From assembly GCA_958450365.1 (NCBI GenBank), contig CAUEEP010000889.1, positions 434,001-498,000 on the forward strand: a stretch of DNA of 64,000 bases, read 5' to 3'. The position numbers were made by a program, and so were the translations under genes. Shown here piece by piece: positions 1-12,743 of this stretch. Positions within the stretch are counted from its first letter, which is position 1; every line of letters starts with the position of its first letter. Origin of the DNA: Mesorhabditis belari (lineage: Eukaryota > Nematoda > Chromadorea > Rhabditida > Rhabditidae). The notes below the pieces were generated by a model. That model had not been told where the DNA came from and searched no databases. It saw nothing but the letters and a program-made list of their open reading frames with translations.

Positions 1-821
1 TATTTTCGTAAATTCGACGTGCTAGTATTCCCCAAATGTTCTCCATCGGATTTAGATCGGGCGAATTTGGCGGCCAATCAAGAAGTTGAATTTGGCGCCT
101 CCGGAACCAGCCTCGAGTACTTTCACTAACGTGAATTGGCGCATTATCCTGCATGTAAATAAAATTTTGAGTGGAATTCTTGCGATAAAATGGCAACAAA
201 CATCGTCGGAGTATCCACTGATACCTTTCGGAATTGATTTTCTTTGGGACAAACGCTAATTTGATCCTTCCAGTTGATGTGAAGCACCCCCAGACCATTA
301 CGCCTTCACTGCCAAAATTTCGTCGTGAAAAAAGCTTTGGTTCTTTTCGGATATCGTGCCAATATGCTTTGAAACCATCGCAACCATCAAGATTGAATTT
401 TTTTTCATCGCTCCAGATTACCTAAACTATGAAACGTACGAAAAATTCAACTTGGTGCTTTTGCTAACCTTAGACCAATCCTGACGCATGTTTCTTTGAC
501 AAAATTTCAAACGTTTTTCTTTATTTTGAGCGGTTATCGTTGGAGCACGCCTCGCAATCCCAATTCTCGTTTGATTTGGCGACATGTAATTGTGCTGTTG
601 GAAGCCGCTCGCCAAATTCGCCTTTTATCTTAGTCTGATACTTGTGGAATTCGTCCTGTAGATTTTCTAGTGCCATATATGGCTGGATCAGTAAGGTAAC
701 TATCAACGAGGTGATGACTTCTACCCAAAAGTCGAGCAATTTCTCGATTACTCCTTCCAGCGTGGTTATATGCTTCGATCTATCCTTTCTCGAAATCGGA
801 AAGCGTTTTACCTCTTGCCAT
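1..821 (-). pseudogene. Tc3A-like transposase pseudogene (DD34E), 3' end outside window
   Basis: The start is the ATG at 821, giving MARGKTLSDFEKG then a stop, followed by IEAYNHAGRSNREIARLLG, a helix-turn-helix-like region. A second in-frame stop follows VSD, and a frame change lies near 520-560. From about 420 to 1 the frame is open and carries the catalytic domain: WSDEKKFNLDG (first Asp), YMQDNAPIHVS (second Asp) and NSPDLNPMENIWG (Glu). I count 34 residues between the second Asp and the Glu, so it is DD34E as in the Tc1/Tc3 group. The triad is intact but the N-terminal half carries two stops and a shift, so it is inactive unless those are errors. The listed open frames at 52-252, 427-615 and 521-739 are shadows or fragments of this gene. 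Confidence 0.9.
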
Positions 822-907
822 AACTAAAAATAACTTAATAAAGTAAAGTCAATCGAATTATAAATAAATGGAAATGAAAAAAAAAACAATTACAAACAAA
901 AATCAGA

Positions 908-1119
908 GTGGCTCTATAATTAGTTGGAGCGGAAAAGTGTCATTTTTTTGAATTTAAAGATAAAGCGTCACGACGGTTAGCAACTTCTAAATAAAAATGA
1001 ATAGAAAAGACCAGTACAAAAATTCTCTACTGACCAAAGTTGAATTTAATTGATTTCTCTTCAAAGTCGCTACTGAGTTTTAAAAAATGTAAGTGGCTCT
1101 ATAATTAGTTGGAGCACTG
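908..1119. repeat. Paired terminal and subterminal transposase-binding-like sites
   Basis: A 23-bp word covering 1093-1115 is repeated at 908-930 in the same orientation. It matches the two-site architecture of Tc3 inverted repeats. The word also sits directly at the transposon end. Confidence 0.7.
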
Positions 1120-1340
1120 TATATCGACTTTTCTCTTTTGTCTTTATCACTTTTAGATAAAACAAAAAATTTCAAACTTTATCTATTTCAGGTTTTCATT
1201 TCAAAAACTTTAAAAGTGACATCCAGAATGGATTTTATCTTTCACGGGAAGTCGATTTTATAAAGCTTTAGCTGATCTAATCGCTTTAGATCGAAACAAT
1301 GTTGTGTCTTTATACTAAATACAATCCAAAATTGATAAAA

Positions 1341-1920
1341 GCGTCCAAAAGCATCCAGAAGCGTCCAAAAGCATCCCAAAGCATCCAAAAGCATCCAGCA
1401 GCATCCAGAAGCGTCCAAAAGCATCCAGAAGCATCCAAAAGCATCCCAAAGCATCCAAAAGCATCCCAAAGCATCCAAAAGCATCCAGAAGCATCCAAAA
1501 GCATCCAGAAGCATCCAAAAGCATCCAAAAGCATCCAAAAGCATCCAGAAGCATCCAGAAGCATCCAGAAGCATCCAAAAGCATCCAAAAGCATCCAAAA
1601 GCATCCAAAAGCATCCAAAAGCATCCAAAAGCATCCCAAAGCATCCAAAAGCATCCAGAAGCATCCAGAAGCATCCAGAAGCATCCCAAAGCATCCAGAA
1701 GCATCCAGAAGCATCCCAAAGCATCCAGAAGCATCCAGAAGCATCCAGCAGCATCCAAAAGCATCCAGAAGCATCCCAAAGCATCCAGAAGCATCCAAAA
1801 GCATCCAAAAGCATCCAAAAGCATCCAGAAGCATCCAGAAGCATCCAAAAGCATCCAAAAGCATCCAAAAGCATCCAAAAGCATCCAAAAGCATCCCAAA
1901 GCATCCAAAAGCATCCAAAA
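1341..1920. repeat. 10-bp minisatellite, unit GCATCCAAAA/GCATCCAGAA
   Basis: About 58 units in perfect 10-bp register, with no insertion or deletion across 580 bp. Variation is confined almost entirely to two positions in the unit (CAAAA, CAGAA, CCCAA, rare GCG). It is open in several frames on both strands, but only because the unit lacks stop codons. Confidence 0.97.
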
Positions 1921-2054
1921 GATAAATATTTAAATGAATAACATTTATTGTACATTTAAAATTGAATTGAATCGATCACCATTAGCTTTTGAGGAGGCTT
2001 GCCGAGGTTTCGGGATGGTGTCAACAGTGGCGACTAGGCTGCATCGAGCTCTTC

Positions 2055-2722
2055 TCAAGCTTGATTTGCTTGATGCTTGATGCTTGGATGTGCACTTCGA
2101 GAAAGCGTAGAATTCGCATTTCGGTTGAGATTTCGCCTATACTTGATCATTTTGCTTGTTAAGAAGGCCTTCAATGGTGAATATTTTTGAAAAAGGTGAT
2201 GATGCTGCTTGTGAAGGATTGTGATGCGAGATTCCAGCGCATCAATCACTAAATTGCTCTCAATTTTTGCCTGTTTTTAGCAGCTCAAAAGGAGTTGAGC
2301 CATGTCTTTCTTGTAAAGCGGTTAGTTTGAGCTTCGAAGCAATGTGGTTCTTGAAATCGTCATCTTCTTTGCTATCTCCTTTCCCATTTGCCTTGGCTTC
2401 TTCCGAATCAGAAAGTTTGGCTTCTTCCGAATTCGGTTTCTCACTCACTTGATGTTTGTCTTTGTAACGACAGTTGGGCGTCTATCGGTGAGCCAGGAAT
2501 TGTTTCCGTAGCTCTTAGTGAATCAGGAATTGTTTCCGTAGCTCTTAGTGAATCAGGAATTCTTCCTGTAGCTCTTGATGCCTCAAGAATTCTTCCTATA
2601 GCTCTTGATGCCTCAAGAATTCTTCCTATAGCTCTTGATGCCTCAAGAATTGTTTCCGTAGCTTCGTAGCGTTGCAACGTTGGGATGAGACTGCTGTCGA
2701 CTCTCTGAATCTCCAGCGCCAA
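2055..2722 (-). CDS. Possible spliced coding segments, unassigned
   Basis: Low-confidence call. On the minus strand, 2722 to about 2441 opens as MALEIQRVDSSLIPTLQR followed by a 12-residue repeat (LEASRAIGRI and variants). 2448-2260 reads SEEAKLSDSEEAKANGKG...NHIASKLKLTALQERHG, which is acidic and hydrophilic and ends at a stop. 2249-2055 is a third open segment, after a possible acceptor (CAATTTAG). The second segment has codon-like composition without repeats. I could not find a splice path that joins all three, and I recognise no domain. It may be a degenerate gene or a chance opening. Confidence 0.2.
2488..2668. repeat. 36-bp tandem repeat, about 5 units
   Basis: Unit pattern AGGAATTGTTTCCGTAGCTC then TTGATGCCTCA. 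The unit is 36 bp, a multiple of three, so it stays open and encodes a 12-residue periodic peptide on the minus strand. Confidence 0.9.
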
Positions 2723-2961
2723 GCGCTGTGCAATCGATCAATTGTTGATAGGAGATTTTCCAGTCATTCTAAAAAAAACAAATTTTATATGAAAAAGTTT
2801 CAATTAGATTCCAAATATAATAAGAAAATAAAGAAAAAAAAATTAGAAATAAAGTTTTTATGAACGATGAAAGCGATGCTTGAATACCTTGTGATACTTT
2901 GTTGCGATAACCTGTTGCGCTAACTTGTAACAGTAACCTGCGACAGTAACCTGCGTTGCAA

Positions 2962-3037
2962 CCTGCGACAACGACAACAACGACAACGACAACAACGACA
3001 ACAACGACAACAACGACAACAACGACAACAACGACGA

Positions 3038-3086
<49 letters not shown>

Positions 3087-3348
3087 AACGACAACGACAA
3101 CGACAGCAACGACAACGACAACAACGACAACGACAACAACGACGACGACAAGGACAACGACAACGACAGCAACGACAACGACAACGACAACGACAACAAC
3201 GACAAGGACAACGACAACGACAACAACGACAAGGACAACGACAACGACAGCAACGACAAGGACAACGACAACGACAGCAACGACAAGGACAACGACAACG
3301 ACAGCAACGACAACGACAACGACAACGACAACGCCAACGACAACGTGC
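2962..3348. repeat. ACGACAAC-type microsatellite/minisatellite
   Basis: ACGACA hexamers with interspersed ACGACAAC, ACAAGGAC and ACAGCA variants over about 385 bp. The long Thr, Val, Ser/Leu and Cys/Arg open frames here are repeat artefacts. Confidence 0.97.
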
Positions 3349-3935
3349 ACCCTGTACAATAATTCTCAATTCTATTAAATTCTAATCGTGTGACATCCAA
3401 AACGTTGATTTCTTTTTTTTCGATCGTTTCTAGTTCTAGAAAAGGTGATTTTTCTAGCTCGAGACGATTCTGGGTTACGGTAGAATGTCTTAAAACGAAT
3501 CTTTTCCCTTGTTTTTTTCTAAAATGCATTCCAGAACGTCTCAAAAGCTTATTGTCTATCATTTCCACGAGCTCAAATGGCTCAAAAGGGTTTGGTGAAA
3601 ATTTTTGGTGATGGATTTCGATCCATTCTACCTCTTTTTCCTAACAAAAAAAAACAAAAAACTATAGAAATCTCTTTTCTTTTTTCTCCAGCTAAAAGAA
3701 TGACATTTAGAATTGGAAAGATGTAAAAGAAAAGCTATCAAAACATTCACAATCACTAGCCGCGAAGAAAATCTTTAAATTTTTACATTTTCATTTATTA
3801 TTTTAGAAAGAAATTTCCATTAGAAAGAAATTTTAAACCATTTTTCTTCGAAATCATTTGAGATTTTGAAAAATTTAAATAAAAGAAATTGATTTAAAAA
3901 GTTCTTAAAAGAATATTGAGAATCTGTTATAAGCC
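3349..3935. other. AT-rich intergenic DNA, no feature seen
   Basis: No coding-like frame, splice chain or RNA gene is seen. One word related to the recurrent motif (TGTGACATCCAAAAC) lies near 3390. Confidence 0.5.
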
Positions 3936-4395
3936 TATCTCAATTACTAGATCAAATAATGAAAGGAAGCTGGCTTGAATATCAAAATAATGAAAGGAAA
4001 GTCTAAGCTGGCACGCACAACAGTGATTGGAGTAGTTAAACTAGTGCAAGTACGGCTTTCCCCGGAGTTGGGTCTAGTTGGGTAACTGAACCGACGCCTG
4101 AAAACAGCTCCTTCTCAATTACCAGATCAAATAATGAAAGGAGAGTCTAATCTGGCACACACAACAGCCATTCAATTAGTTAAACTAGTGCAATCAAGCT
4201 TTTCCCTGGAGTTGGGCCGAGTTGGGTAACTGAACCGACGCCTGAAAACAGTTTGTTCTCAATTACCAGATCAAATAATGAAAGGAAAGTCTAATCTGGC
4301 ACGCACAACAGTGATTCGAGTAGTTAAACTAGTGCAATCAAGCTTTTCCCGGAGTTGGGTCGAGTTGGGTAACTGAACCGACGCCTGAAAAAGCG
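3936..4395. repeat. Three tandem copies of a ~140-165 bp unit
   Basis: Each unit begins with CTCAATTACCAGATCAAATA, contains GAGTTGGGTC and ends GAACCGACGCCTGAAAA. The copies differ by scattered substitutions. No open frame is conserved across copies. Confidence 0.9.
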
Positions 4396-4751
4396 TTTGC
4401 ATGCCATTGTTGATCACAAAAACAGTAGCTTCAGCCAATATGGCGCACAGGGAAAAGGCCAGCAATTAAACAACGATGAAATCGGATCATTAGATTTCTT
4501 CGATAAGTAAAGCAAATTTCCAATCGAAAATTCGAAAATTCGAAATTTCCTTTTGATTGAAATACATTTGAAATCTGATTAAAATCTTTTTTCGAAAGCA
4601 TTTTTCATTTTTCAAATCAAATTTCATTATTTAAAGAAGTCGATTTGAAATTTGATTTGAAAGGAAATTTTTTGAAAGGACCTTTCATGTTCGTGATCTT
4701 CCCACCTTGGCTAGATTTAAGATTTAAGATTTGAGGCCTTTCTGGAAGTCA

Positions 4752-4890
4752 TTTTTGAAAGATTTGAAAGATTTAAAAGATTTGAAAGATTTGAAAGATT
4801 TGAAAGATTTGAAAGATTTGAAAGATTTGAAAGATTTGAAAGATTTGAAAGATTTGAAAGATTTGAAAGATTTGAAAGATTTGAAAGATT
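4752..4890. repeat. 9-bp tandem repeat GATTTGAAA
   Basis: About 14 near-perfect units. It is followed by a short (AT)n run near 4912-4928. Confidence 0.95.
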
Positions 4891-5271
4891 AAAGAATAAA
4901 GATTTTTTTAAAATATATATATATATATGCTTTATTCAGTTGAATAGCGACAGAAAAAAATGACAATAATTACCCCGGGACACCACTCAAAACACACCCA
5001 AAAGATAAATAGATACCTCGAGAAAGAATCACAGAGCAGTCAAATCGATTGCAGAAATTGCGGCTTTAAATCTAGCCAGGGTGGGAAGATCACGAAAATG
5101 AAAGGTTCCACAATTTAATAACTCGATTAAAAAAGAAACTGTGGGGGGCTTTTAGAGGAAACGGAAGGTTGACGAGAAAAGTTTTGTTTTGAGAAAAGGC
5201 CCCTAATCTCTACTTGGGCATTCTGAAGGTGCCCAAGTAGAGAGCCGAATTCAAAGAGGCGAGAAAAAAAG

Positions 5272-5552
5272 GGATGAATGGTTGGGATGAATGGTCGGGA
5301 TGAATGGTCGGGATGAATCGTCGGGATGAATGGTTGGGTTGAAAGGTCGGGATGAATGGTCGGGATGAATGGTTGGGATGAATCGTCGGGATGAATGGTC
5401 GGGATGAATCGTCGGGATGAATGGTTGGGATGAATGGTTGGGATGAATCGTCGGGATGAATGGTCGGGATGAATGGTTGGGATGAATGGTTGGGATGAAT
5501 GGTCGGGATGAATGGTCGGGATGAATCGTCGGGATGAATGGTCGGGATGAAA
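5272..5552. repeat. 13-bp tandem repeat GGGATGAATGGTC
   Basis: About 21 units with GGTC, GGTT and CGTC variants. The 13-bp period rotates the reading frame, so all three minus-strand frames stay open with the same peptide words (IHPDHSS, FIPT). That is a repeat artefact, not coding. Confidence 0.95.
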
Positions 5553-6340
5553 GCCTTTAACAATCTTAAAGCATTCCACTAAATCAATGATAAGGCGGCG
5601 TTGGTGTAACGTTTCAAGAGTATCAAGACCAAAGAGTTCCAATCTCTCAGATTAAATTAATTCAGGAATAAATTAATTCAGGAATAAATTAATTACAATT
5701 AAATTAATCAGGATTATTAAATCATTTAAATCATTTAAAATCTAAAATTTTTAAAAAGGATTGTTTGAATTTTGAAAAAGAAAAACATTCCAAATCATTT
5801 AAAATTCTTTAAAATTCTTTCTTTAAAATTCTTTTAAATAAAATTCTTTTAAATAAAATTCTTTATTGTATTCAAATTTTGTCAATTTCGATTTACTTTC
5901 TCTTTGATATCATTTCAAAATAAGCTATAAGCATTTCTCAATTTTCCCCTCGTCCCTCGAGATTTCCCATTTGAATTTTGTCATCGTCATCTTTTTTTTC
6001 TCGATTTTTTTAGCAAATCCAAAAGACGAAGAAGATGCTAAAGAAACGGCTGAATGCTTAAGAAACGGCTGTTCATTTGCCATTGGCATTTGCCGAGTTT
6101 AAAGCAATGAATTTTCTGAATTTTCAGAGAGCCTAGCATTAGGAATAGGGATAGAATAAAGCTGAAATTCAGAAATAGTGCTTTTAGTGAAGAGGCTGCA
6201 GACTAGAAAGCTTAAAAAAAAGTGGCATTTGATGTTTTGAGAGAGAAATCTGGAGGAAAGCTGAAGAAGAAAAAAAGGGGGAAAGCAAGAAGGATCGAAA
6301 AGCCGCAGAGATGGGAAATAACGGTTTAGGGGGGGAGGGT
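5553..6340. other. AT-rich intergenic DNA with short direct repeats
   Basis: It holds short AATTCAGGAATAAATTA and TTAAAATTCTTT repeats. I see no gene or RNA. Confidence 0.5.
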
Positions 6341-6341
6341 G

Positions 6342-6660
6342 CGGTCGAGGAAGACTGGAAAAGATTTCCATTTGGCGGTGAGGAGAGAGATGGACAGAGA
6401 AATGGAGAGGCAACGATAGGAGCACTTTGAGGGGAAATGAGAAAAAGAGATATCCTCAAAGATAGGGATTTCTAGAGGTTTCTATAGAGAGTGTGCGTTC
6501 CAGGAGGACTGGAAAAGATTCTATTTTTCAATTGGTTTAGAGCTGGACGGAGAAATGGAGAGGCAACGATAGGAGTACTTTGAGGGGAAATGAGAAAAAG
6601 AGATATCCTCAAAGATAGCGATTTCTAGAGGTTTCTATAGAGAGTGTGCTCTCCAGGATA
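6342..6660. repeat. Two ~155-bp direct copies upstream of collagen gene 1
   Basis: The block with GAGGCAACGATAGGAG, GAGGGGAAATGAGAAAAAG and GATTTCTAGAGGTTTCTATA occurs twice. Each copy ends in a degenerate form of the recurrent motif: GTGTGCGTTCCAGGA in one and GTGTGCTCTCCAGGA in the other. Confidence 0.8.
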
Positions 6661-6818
6661 GCCGACAAAAGACCAGTTCTCCAGGATTTGTGTGTAGATG
6701 CCGCAGATATCGGAGGCATTGGCAATGGATCGAACTCAAAAGACACACCACCATAGTGGGAAGGGGGAGGGGAGACTGACTGGAGGAGAACTGAAGAAAC
6801 TGAAAAGCGAATGTCCGA

Positions 6819-6826
6819 TATAAATA
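6819..6826 (+). promoter_or_regulatory. TATA box of collagen gene 1
   Basis: TATAAATA lies 61 bp before the chosen ATG. Collagen genes 2 and 3 have TATA boxes at -72 and -81, which supports this as the core promoter. Confidence 0.7.
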
Positions 6827-6886
6827 GTGGTCAGTCGGTGAGGTGGCTGTGATTTCGATAAATCCAAATCCAATTGTTGTATCCAA

Positions 6887-8910
<2,024 letters not shown>

Positions 8911-8979
8911 ATATTTATTTCTTTTATTTTTCTTTTATCCAAGATTCGAATCAGGGCACTTTTTGTGTCTAAAAAAGGA

Positions 8980-8985
8980 AATAAA
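8980..8985 (+). other. Poly(A) signal of collagen gene 1
   Basis: AATAAA lies 70 bp after the stop. It is duplicated with the 3' UTR in the downstream copy (near 9423). Confidence 0.65.
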
Positions 8986-9089
8986 TGATTCGGGTGAAAC
9001 ACTTGCAAAAAAACATCATTATTCACCGCCCTGGGCGCCAGAAAAACAAAATTGATTCAAGTGGGGGATGCTGATGAACTGAGTACACT

Positions 9090-9536
9090 AAGTAAACAGG
9101 ATTCTAGAGCTAGAGGACTCTAGAGCTAGAGGACTCTGGAGCTAGAGGACTCTAGAGCTGGAGGATTCTAGAGCTAGAGGACTCTAGAGTTGGAGGATAC
9201 AGTAACAATTTCCAGGGCCCACCTGGAGACAATGGAAAAGATGGTCAGCCTGGAAAGCCGGGATCTGGTGGCAAACAGGGAGACGCTGGAACCGCTGGTG
9301 TCGGTGGAGGATGCTCTCATTGTCCACCACCAAGAACAGCGCCTGGATATTAGATATTTATTTCTTTTATTTTTCTTTTATCCAAGATTCGAATCAGGGC
9401 ACTTTTTGTGTCTAAAAAAGGAAATAAATGATTCGGGTGAAACACTTGCAAAAAAACATCATTATTCACCGCCCTGGGCGCCAGAAAAACAAAATTGATT
9501 CAAGTGGAGGATGCTGATGAACTGAGTACACTAAGT
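9090..9536 (+). pseudogene. Tandem copy of last intron, exon and 3' UTR of collagen gene 1
   Basis: An intact copy of exon 6 (9216-9353, GPPGDNGKDGQPGKPG to the TAPGY stop). It is preceded by an expanded GATTCTAGAGCTAGAG intron with the same TACAGTAACAATTTCCAG acceptor and followed by the same 3' UTR with AATAAA. Its sequence is almost identical to 8773-9080, including non-coding parts, so the duplication is recent. The exon is unchanged and could act as an alternative terminal exon. Otherwise it is a dead copy. Confidence 0.9.
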
Positions 9537-9659
9537 AAACAGGATTCTAGAGCTAGAGGACTCTAGAGCTGGAGGATTCTAGAGCTAGAGGATTCTAGAG
9601 TTGGAGGATACAGTAACAATTTCCAGGGCCCACCTGGAGACAATGGAAAAGATTATTAG
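9537..9659 (+). pseudogene. Third, truncated copy of collagen gene 1 terminal exon
   Basis: It repeats the GATTCTAGAG intron and acceptor, and the exon start at 9627 reads GPPGDNGKD. It then breaks into unrelated sequence, giving TAT TAG. The copy is truncated after about 27 bp of exon. Confidence 0.85.
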
Positions 9660-10229
9660 TACACTGTCCTGCCATCCTTTAACCCAGTATAATGGGTTAA
9701 ATTAAGATCGTTCGAAAATCGTTCAACTTATTCTTCTTTTTTTCCTAATTTTACAGCCCCATCAGTTATGAATTGTTAAACTTTTTTTCAGGAAACAAAA
9801 ACATGTACCAAAATGATTGAGGTTGAAAATAAAGACTTTAATTAACATGCTTGACAGCTGGAGTTTGATCATTACATTCATTTGATTAAAAGATTAAAGC
9901 CATCAAGTGTAGCCACTAAGAGATTGGCTAAGAGATTGGCTAAGATTGAAGCCATCTAAGAGTAAGCTATTGGCTAAGATTAAAGCCATCCAGCTATTAC
10001 CCCAGTCAGCTTTTGCGCAGTCAGTCAGAGCCCAGTCAGATTTTGCGTTTACGTTTACGTTTTGCGTTTTTTGGCCTTCTGTATTTCTGGATTAGATTTC
10101 ATGGAGTAATTAAAATTGAAACAATTTGATTCAATCATTTTAGTGTCGCTCAAATGATTCTCTCAATTCAGCTATCTTCTTGAACGAAAGTTTTCAAAAG
10201 CTTGAGTCTTTCTTAATAATCCAGATCTT
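9660..10229. other. Intergenic DNA, no gene seen
   Basis: It contains an AATAAA at 9828-9833 and short repeats (AAGAGATTGGCT). I see no coding frame. Confidence 0.5.
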
Positions 10230-10385
10230 GAAGAGTTGGAAATGTTGAAGGATTGAAGATCTTGATGAACTGAAGCCCTTGAAGAATTAAAGAACTTGAA
10301 GAGTTGAAGAATTCAAGAATTGAAGCCCTTGAAGAATTGAAGATCTTGAAGAATTGAAGATCTTGAAGATCTTGAAGAATCGAAA
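10230..10385. repeat. Degenerate GAAGAATTGAAGATCTT repeat
   Basis: Irregular tandem words GAAGATCTT and GAAGAATTGAA over about 155 bp. Confidence 0.75.
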
Positions 10386-10638
10386 GAGCTGAGAAGCCTC
10401 ATTAAATTCTTAAGCCAAGCCTCGTTAGCTATGTCTAACTTGTTTAATTCATTATAAAGATTGCTTTTTTAAAGAAGTTTTTAAAAGAATTCACCAAAGG
10501 AAATGATTTTTAGAGTAAAAGTTAATTTCTTAATTTCTTAATCTCTTAATATTCTTAATATTCTTAATATTCTTAATAGGGTCTCTTAAATCAAGCAAAT
10601 CTTTCAATTCTCACCTTTCAACCTTTCAACTTTTCAAT

Positions 10639-10868
10639 TTCAAACAAACAAACAAACAAACAAACAAACAAACAAACAAACAAACAAACAAACAAACAAA
10701 CAAACAAACAAACAAACAAACAAACAAACAAACAAACAAACAAACAAACAAACAAACAAACAAACAAACAAACAAACAAACAAACAAACAAACAAACAAA
10801 CAAACAAACCAACCAACCAACAAACAAACCAACAAACAAACAAACAAACCAACAAACAAACAAACAAA
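10639..10868. repeat. (CAAA)n tetranucleotide array
   Basis: About 42 perfect CAAA units, then an impure tail with CCAACCAAC to about 10868. All minus-strand CLFV open frames here are artefacts. Confidence 0.98.
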
Positions 10869-10957
10869 AAAACAAAAACAAACAATTTCAACAACTTCAA
10901 ACAAACACCTTTTTCTTTTCCCCATTCAATTTAGATTCTCTTTTCTTTTCTCTTTTA

Positions 10958-11173
10958 TTAGGTTGTCCAATAAGTAATGCGTGTTACTTATTTCGATGTT
11001 ACTCATCGAAACCAGCTTCATTCTATTATGACGGACTTCACTCTTTGCTCCAACGATGGAGAAATGTTGTTGATTGTTGTGGAGAATATATCGATTAATA
11101 AAGTTCTCTTTTGTTAATTTTGTGATATTTTGAAAATCGTGTCAAAACACGCATTACTTATTGGACAACCTAA
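10958..11173 (+). mobile_element. Internally deleted mariner element (216 bp) with TA target duplication
   Basis: Both ends carry a perfect-looking inverted repeat: TTAGGTTGTCCAATAAGTAA at the left and its complement ending CAACCTAA at the right. TA flanks at 10956-10957 and 11174-11175. From about 11003 to 11098 the plus strand reads FYYDGLHSLLQRWRN...CCGEYID then a stop. This matches the C-terminal tail of mariner transposases (F..DG...L..RW....D..G.Y). The element therefore kept the 3' end of the transposase and lost the DDD domain, which makes it a deletion-derivative MITE. Confidence 0.92.
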
Positions 11174-11474
11174 TATATTCTCTTTTCTTTTCTCTTTTAT
11201 ATTCTCATTTAAGCTTGTAAAAATTATTTAAGAAAAATTGTGACGCGATGAGAAAAGGGAAAAGGGAAAAGAAATGAAATGGAATGGAATGAAATAAAAT
11301 GATGTGAACGGGAAATGTGATGGACTTGAACACTTGAGGAAAGATTCATTTCACTTTCTTCTTTCCATACAAATCTTCAAATCTTCGAGCTATAGCTGAA
11401 AATTTGATGCAAAAATTTAAAGATTTATCCGGTTTAAAGTATTTGAGAGAAATGTACAATTTTACAACTTTCAC

Positions 11475-12019
11475 AAGGTGCGACGGTGCTGAAATGGGGA
11501 AAGTTGATGAGATTATGCGATGGAGAGTGCTCTGTGACATCCAGCTTGGCGTTTGACACCGCACAAAAGTTACTGTAGAATGGATAAAATGGATAAAATG
11601 CGGAGGTAAGGAGCGAGCGTTGCTAGGAGGTTGTAACCTTTCAACTAATTTAAAAGCTATGCACCCTATAGTCTTGTGTGACATCCAGTTTGCGCTTTGC
11701 GAGTACAAAAAGCTACTGTAAGACGGGTGAAGTGCATAGAATGGCTAGGTAACGGATTAGGGGTTGCTTGGGTGCTAAAATGGGGAAATTGATGAAATGG
11801 CTGAATAGAAAATGTTTGGTGACATCCAGCTTGGGGATTTATGCTAAAAGAAGTTAAGAGGAACGAAGAAAAGTCAGAGAAAAGCTTGAGAAGTCGTTTC
11901 TAGCTGAAAACAAGCAAAATAAGGAGGAAATTATGAAATCTTCAAAGAAAATGCTCAAGCTGGAGCTCACTAGTACAATGCAATGAATGCATTACCTGAT
12001 GGCTACAAAGAGTTTCAAC
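11475..12019 (-). other. Inverted copy of collagen intron 1, with exon edges, between 14-bp direct repeats
   Basis: The reverse complement of 11480-12003 aligns to intron 1 of collagen gene 1 (6967-7451). It contains the last 8 bases of exon 1 (GCCATCAG), the GTAAT donor, the full intron landmarks (GTGAGCTCCAGCTTGAGCA, CTGGATGTCACA words), the TTTCAG acceptor and 9 bases of exon 2 (CACCGTCGC). Nothing more of the exons is present. TTTACAACTTTCAC occurs immediately outside on both sides (11461-11474 and 12020-12033), as a target-site duplication would. The nearby minus-strand open frame 11346-11708 is a by-product. Confidence 0.8.
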
Positions 12020-12277
12020 TTTACAACTTTCACGTCAAGAGTTTAAATGCTTTCACCTTTCATTAAAACAAAATCCTCGATTTCAAGGCTTGTAAGAAAA
12101 GATAGAAAAACAGGAACAAGAAAGACAAGAGCAGAGCTGGATTTAGATCAGGTTTTTGATGGCTCTCAAGGACTTCTTATGGAAAAGAACTACAGTAAAG
12201 GAACGGGATTTGATTTTGCTGAGAATCAGACAATCCTGAAAGGTTTAACACTGGATCTGAGATGGGTTTTCTTTGCC

Positions 12278-12568
12278 TTGCTTGGTTTGCCTTGCTTGCT
12301 TTGCCTTCCTTGCTTTGCCTTCCTTGCCTTGCCTTCCTTGCTTTGCCTTGCTTGCCTTGCCTTCCTTGCCTTGCCTTCCTTGCTTTGCCTTGCTTGCCTT
12401 GCCTTCCTTGCCTTGCCTTCCTTGCTTTGCCTTGCCTCCTTGCCTTGCCTTCCTTGCTTTGCCTTGCTTGCCTTGCCTTCCTTGCTTTGCCTTCCTTGCT
12501 TTGCCTTCCTTGCTTTGCCTTCCTTGCTTTGCCTTCCTTGCTTTGCCATGCCTTGCTTTGCTTGTCTT
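12278..12568. repeat. CCTTGCTTTGCCTTCCTTGC minisatellite
   Basis: Pyrimidine-rich array of CTTGC, CTTCC and TTTGC words. It keeps all frames open on both strands (LALPSLLCL, KARKARQGRQ). The flanking 12047-12280 frame shows no domain. Confidence 0.93.
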
Positions 12569-12743
12569 TACTGCAGGTCTTGTCGATTCGTCGATTGTTA
12601 TTCGCCAAAAGCCTGGTCTAGACTAGACTTCTTGCCTAGGCTTATCAAAGCTCTGAAAAGACTTGGCTTTCAAGCCTTGAATTCCCCAACTATGGTATTT
12701 CGTTTACCATCACTTTTTCCTTTCAAGACCTGCAGTAAAGACA

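Larger units (their letters stand above)
1..1119 (-). mobile_element. Tc3-like Tc1/mariner transposon, right part, decayed
   Basis: A DNA transposon read on the minus strand and cut by the window edge. It contains a Tc3A-like transposase pseudogene (1-821). Its outer end at 1119 has the Tc1-type terminus CAGTGC, followed by TA at 1120-1121, the expected target dinucleotide. The terminal word GTGGCTCTATAATTAG (from 1093) recurs in the same orientation at 908, 185 bp further in. Tc3 is known to carry two transposase binding sites about this far apart in each long inverted repeat, so terminus, spacing and protein agree. The other end lies left of the window. Stops in the transposase make it non-autonomous. 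Confidence 0.85.

Noticed and set aside
1242..1955. Long open frames on both strands over the GCATCCAAAA array
   Set aside because: They follow from a 10-bp unit lacking stop codons. Three overlapping frames on one strand plus one on the other are all open with the same peptide words.
2769..3568. Poly-Val, poly-Thr, poly-Ser/Leu and Cys/Arg proteins
   Set aside because: All frames of an ACGACA microsatellite, with no unique flanking domain.
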